Assembly: GCA_937931205.1 (NCBI GenBank)
Contig: CALHBF010000010.1
Coordinates: forward strand, 1-64,000
Direction of reading: 5' to 3'
DNA length: 64,000 nucleotides
Source: an uncultured Bacteriovoracaceae bacterium
Lineage (GTDB): Bacteria > Bdellovibrionota > Bacteriovoracia > Bacteriovoracales > Bacteriovoracaceae
In this document: positions 63,776 to 64,000 of the stretch, in pieces
Position numbering within the stretch: position 1 is the stretch's first letter
How the letters are laid out: each line of letters starts with the position of its first letter
Translations under genes and position numbers: made by a program
Notes under the pieces: model-generated
Database searches by the model: none
What the model saw: only the letters and a program-made list of their open reading frames with translations
What the model was told of the DNA's origin: nothing

Positions 63776-64000
63776 ATGTGGCCATTTAAAGCAAAAAAGA
63801 ACGAAGAAATAAAAGACCTGTTTACTCAGCTCACGCAGCATATTGATCTCAAATTCCAGGAAGTGACGGCGCAAATTCGTGAAGTAGAGCTAGCGGTGGA
63901 ACAGATGGAAGTAAAACTTTTAACAAAAGATTTAAAAGATAAGCAGGCCTATGGCCTTCTTCATTACAAGCTTCATGAAACAAAGAACACGAAGCTTGAT
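63776..64000 (+). CDS. N-terminal part of a coiled-coil protein (cut by the right edge)
   Basis: ATG 63776 lies 8 nt after GAAGGAG. The 75 visible codons read MWPFKAKKNEEIKDLFTQ then a long amphipathic helix rich in Gln, Glu and Lys (EVTAQIREVELAVEQMEVKL), likely a coiled coil. No membrane segment. Function unknown; the gene continues outside. Confidence 0.6.
   Translation, partial: MWPFKAKKNEEIKDLFTQLTQHIDLKFQEVTAQIREVELAVEQMEVKLLTKDLKDKQAYGLLHYKLHETKNTKLD

Noticed and set aside
1-64000. tRNA, rRNA genes and CRISPR arrays
   Set aside because: No cloverleaf with a TTCGANNC arm in the gaps, no rRNA-like conserved segments, and no regularly spaced direct repeats.

Overview
The window is ordinary chromosomal DNA from a low-GC (roughly 40%, by eye), Gram-negative bacterium with many outer-membrane barrels, lipoproteins and secreted proteins. 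The best guess is a predatory-type bacterium of the Bdellovibrionota, probably Bacteriovoracia. This is inferred from a Myxococcus-type Glt (gliding/adventurous motility) gene cluster with an AgmX/PglI-type tail, a 2-oxoacid dehydrogenase E1 alpha-beta fusion, an Hdr-like ETF:quinone oxidoreductase, DUF309, and several secreted proteins without recognisable family. No rRNA, tRNA or CRISPR array was seen.

Layout. 1-138: end of a probable IS30-like insertion sequence running off the left edge. 171-8331 (minus): six tightly coupled genes resembling gltA/B, C, D, E, F and G (outer-membrane barrel, TPR proteins, TPR lipoprotein, small periplasmic protein, FHA/TonB-like trans-envelope protein) behind a good promoter. 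8408-13971 (minus): AddAB-like helicase-nuclease pair in which both subunits carry an iron-staple nuclease domain. 14063-16492: Hsp33 and two unknown envelope proteins. 16586-22366 (plus): ETF:quinone oxidoreductase-like protein followed by three overlapping genes for secreted proteins of unknown function. 22454-26404 (plus): hisS and valS. 26438-30736 (minus): ClC transporter, GT9 glycosyltransferase, EI24 membrane protein, DUF309 and fabI.

31098-36867 (plus): a metzincin-like lipoprotein, a compact structured transcript with a 23-codon ORF and strong terminator, then a tyrosine/homogentisate catabolic set (aminotransferase, FAH-family hydrolase, homogentisate dioxygenase), an outer-membrane barrel and a flavin reductase. 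36970-40466 (plus): a degenerate GT-B glycosyltransferase and the TIGR03546/TIGR03545 envelope pair. 40523-47588 (minus): branched-chain 2-oxoacid dehydrogenase E1, B12-binding radical SAM protein, PorV-like protein and a lipoprotein. 47699-50851 (plus): a 1050-residue surface lipoprotein with seven Ig-like repeats. 50844-50957 (minus): a 37-codon small gene with a strong RBS. 51050-54874: leucine dehydrogenase, 2Fe-2S ferredoxin, thioredoxin reductase-like flavoprotein and a CNNM/CorC protein. 55037-61885 (minus): long housekeeping operon (Nudix, ftsY, zapA, fthC, rny, SDR, Nudix and three small membrane proteins). 61878-64000: epmA, a secreted unknown and the start of a further gene.

Functional links. 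Leucine dehydrogenase and the 2-oxoacid dehydrogenase E1 could act in sequence on branched-chain amino acids, and the ETF oxidoreductase could take electrons from later acyl-CoA dehydrogenation. The aminotransferase, FAH and HmgA genes extend amino-acid catabolism to tyrosine. This suits an organism that lives on protein, as predatory bacteria do. The least explained items are the Glt-like cluster beside an IS end, the secreted trio at 18555-22366, two tiny ORFs outside normal gene prediction (31877-31948 and 50844-50957), each with a hairpin just upstream of a strong Shine-Dalgarno, and the palindromic shared start of epmA and its divergent Nudix neighbour.
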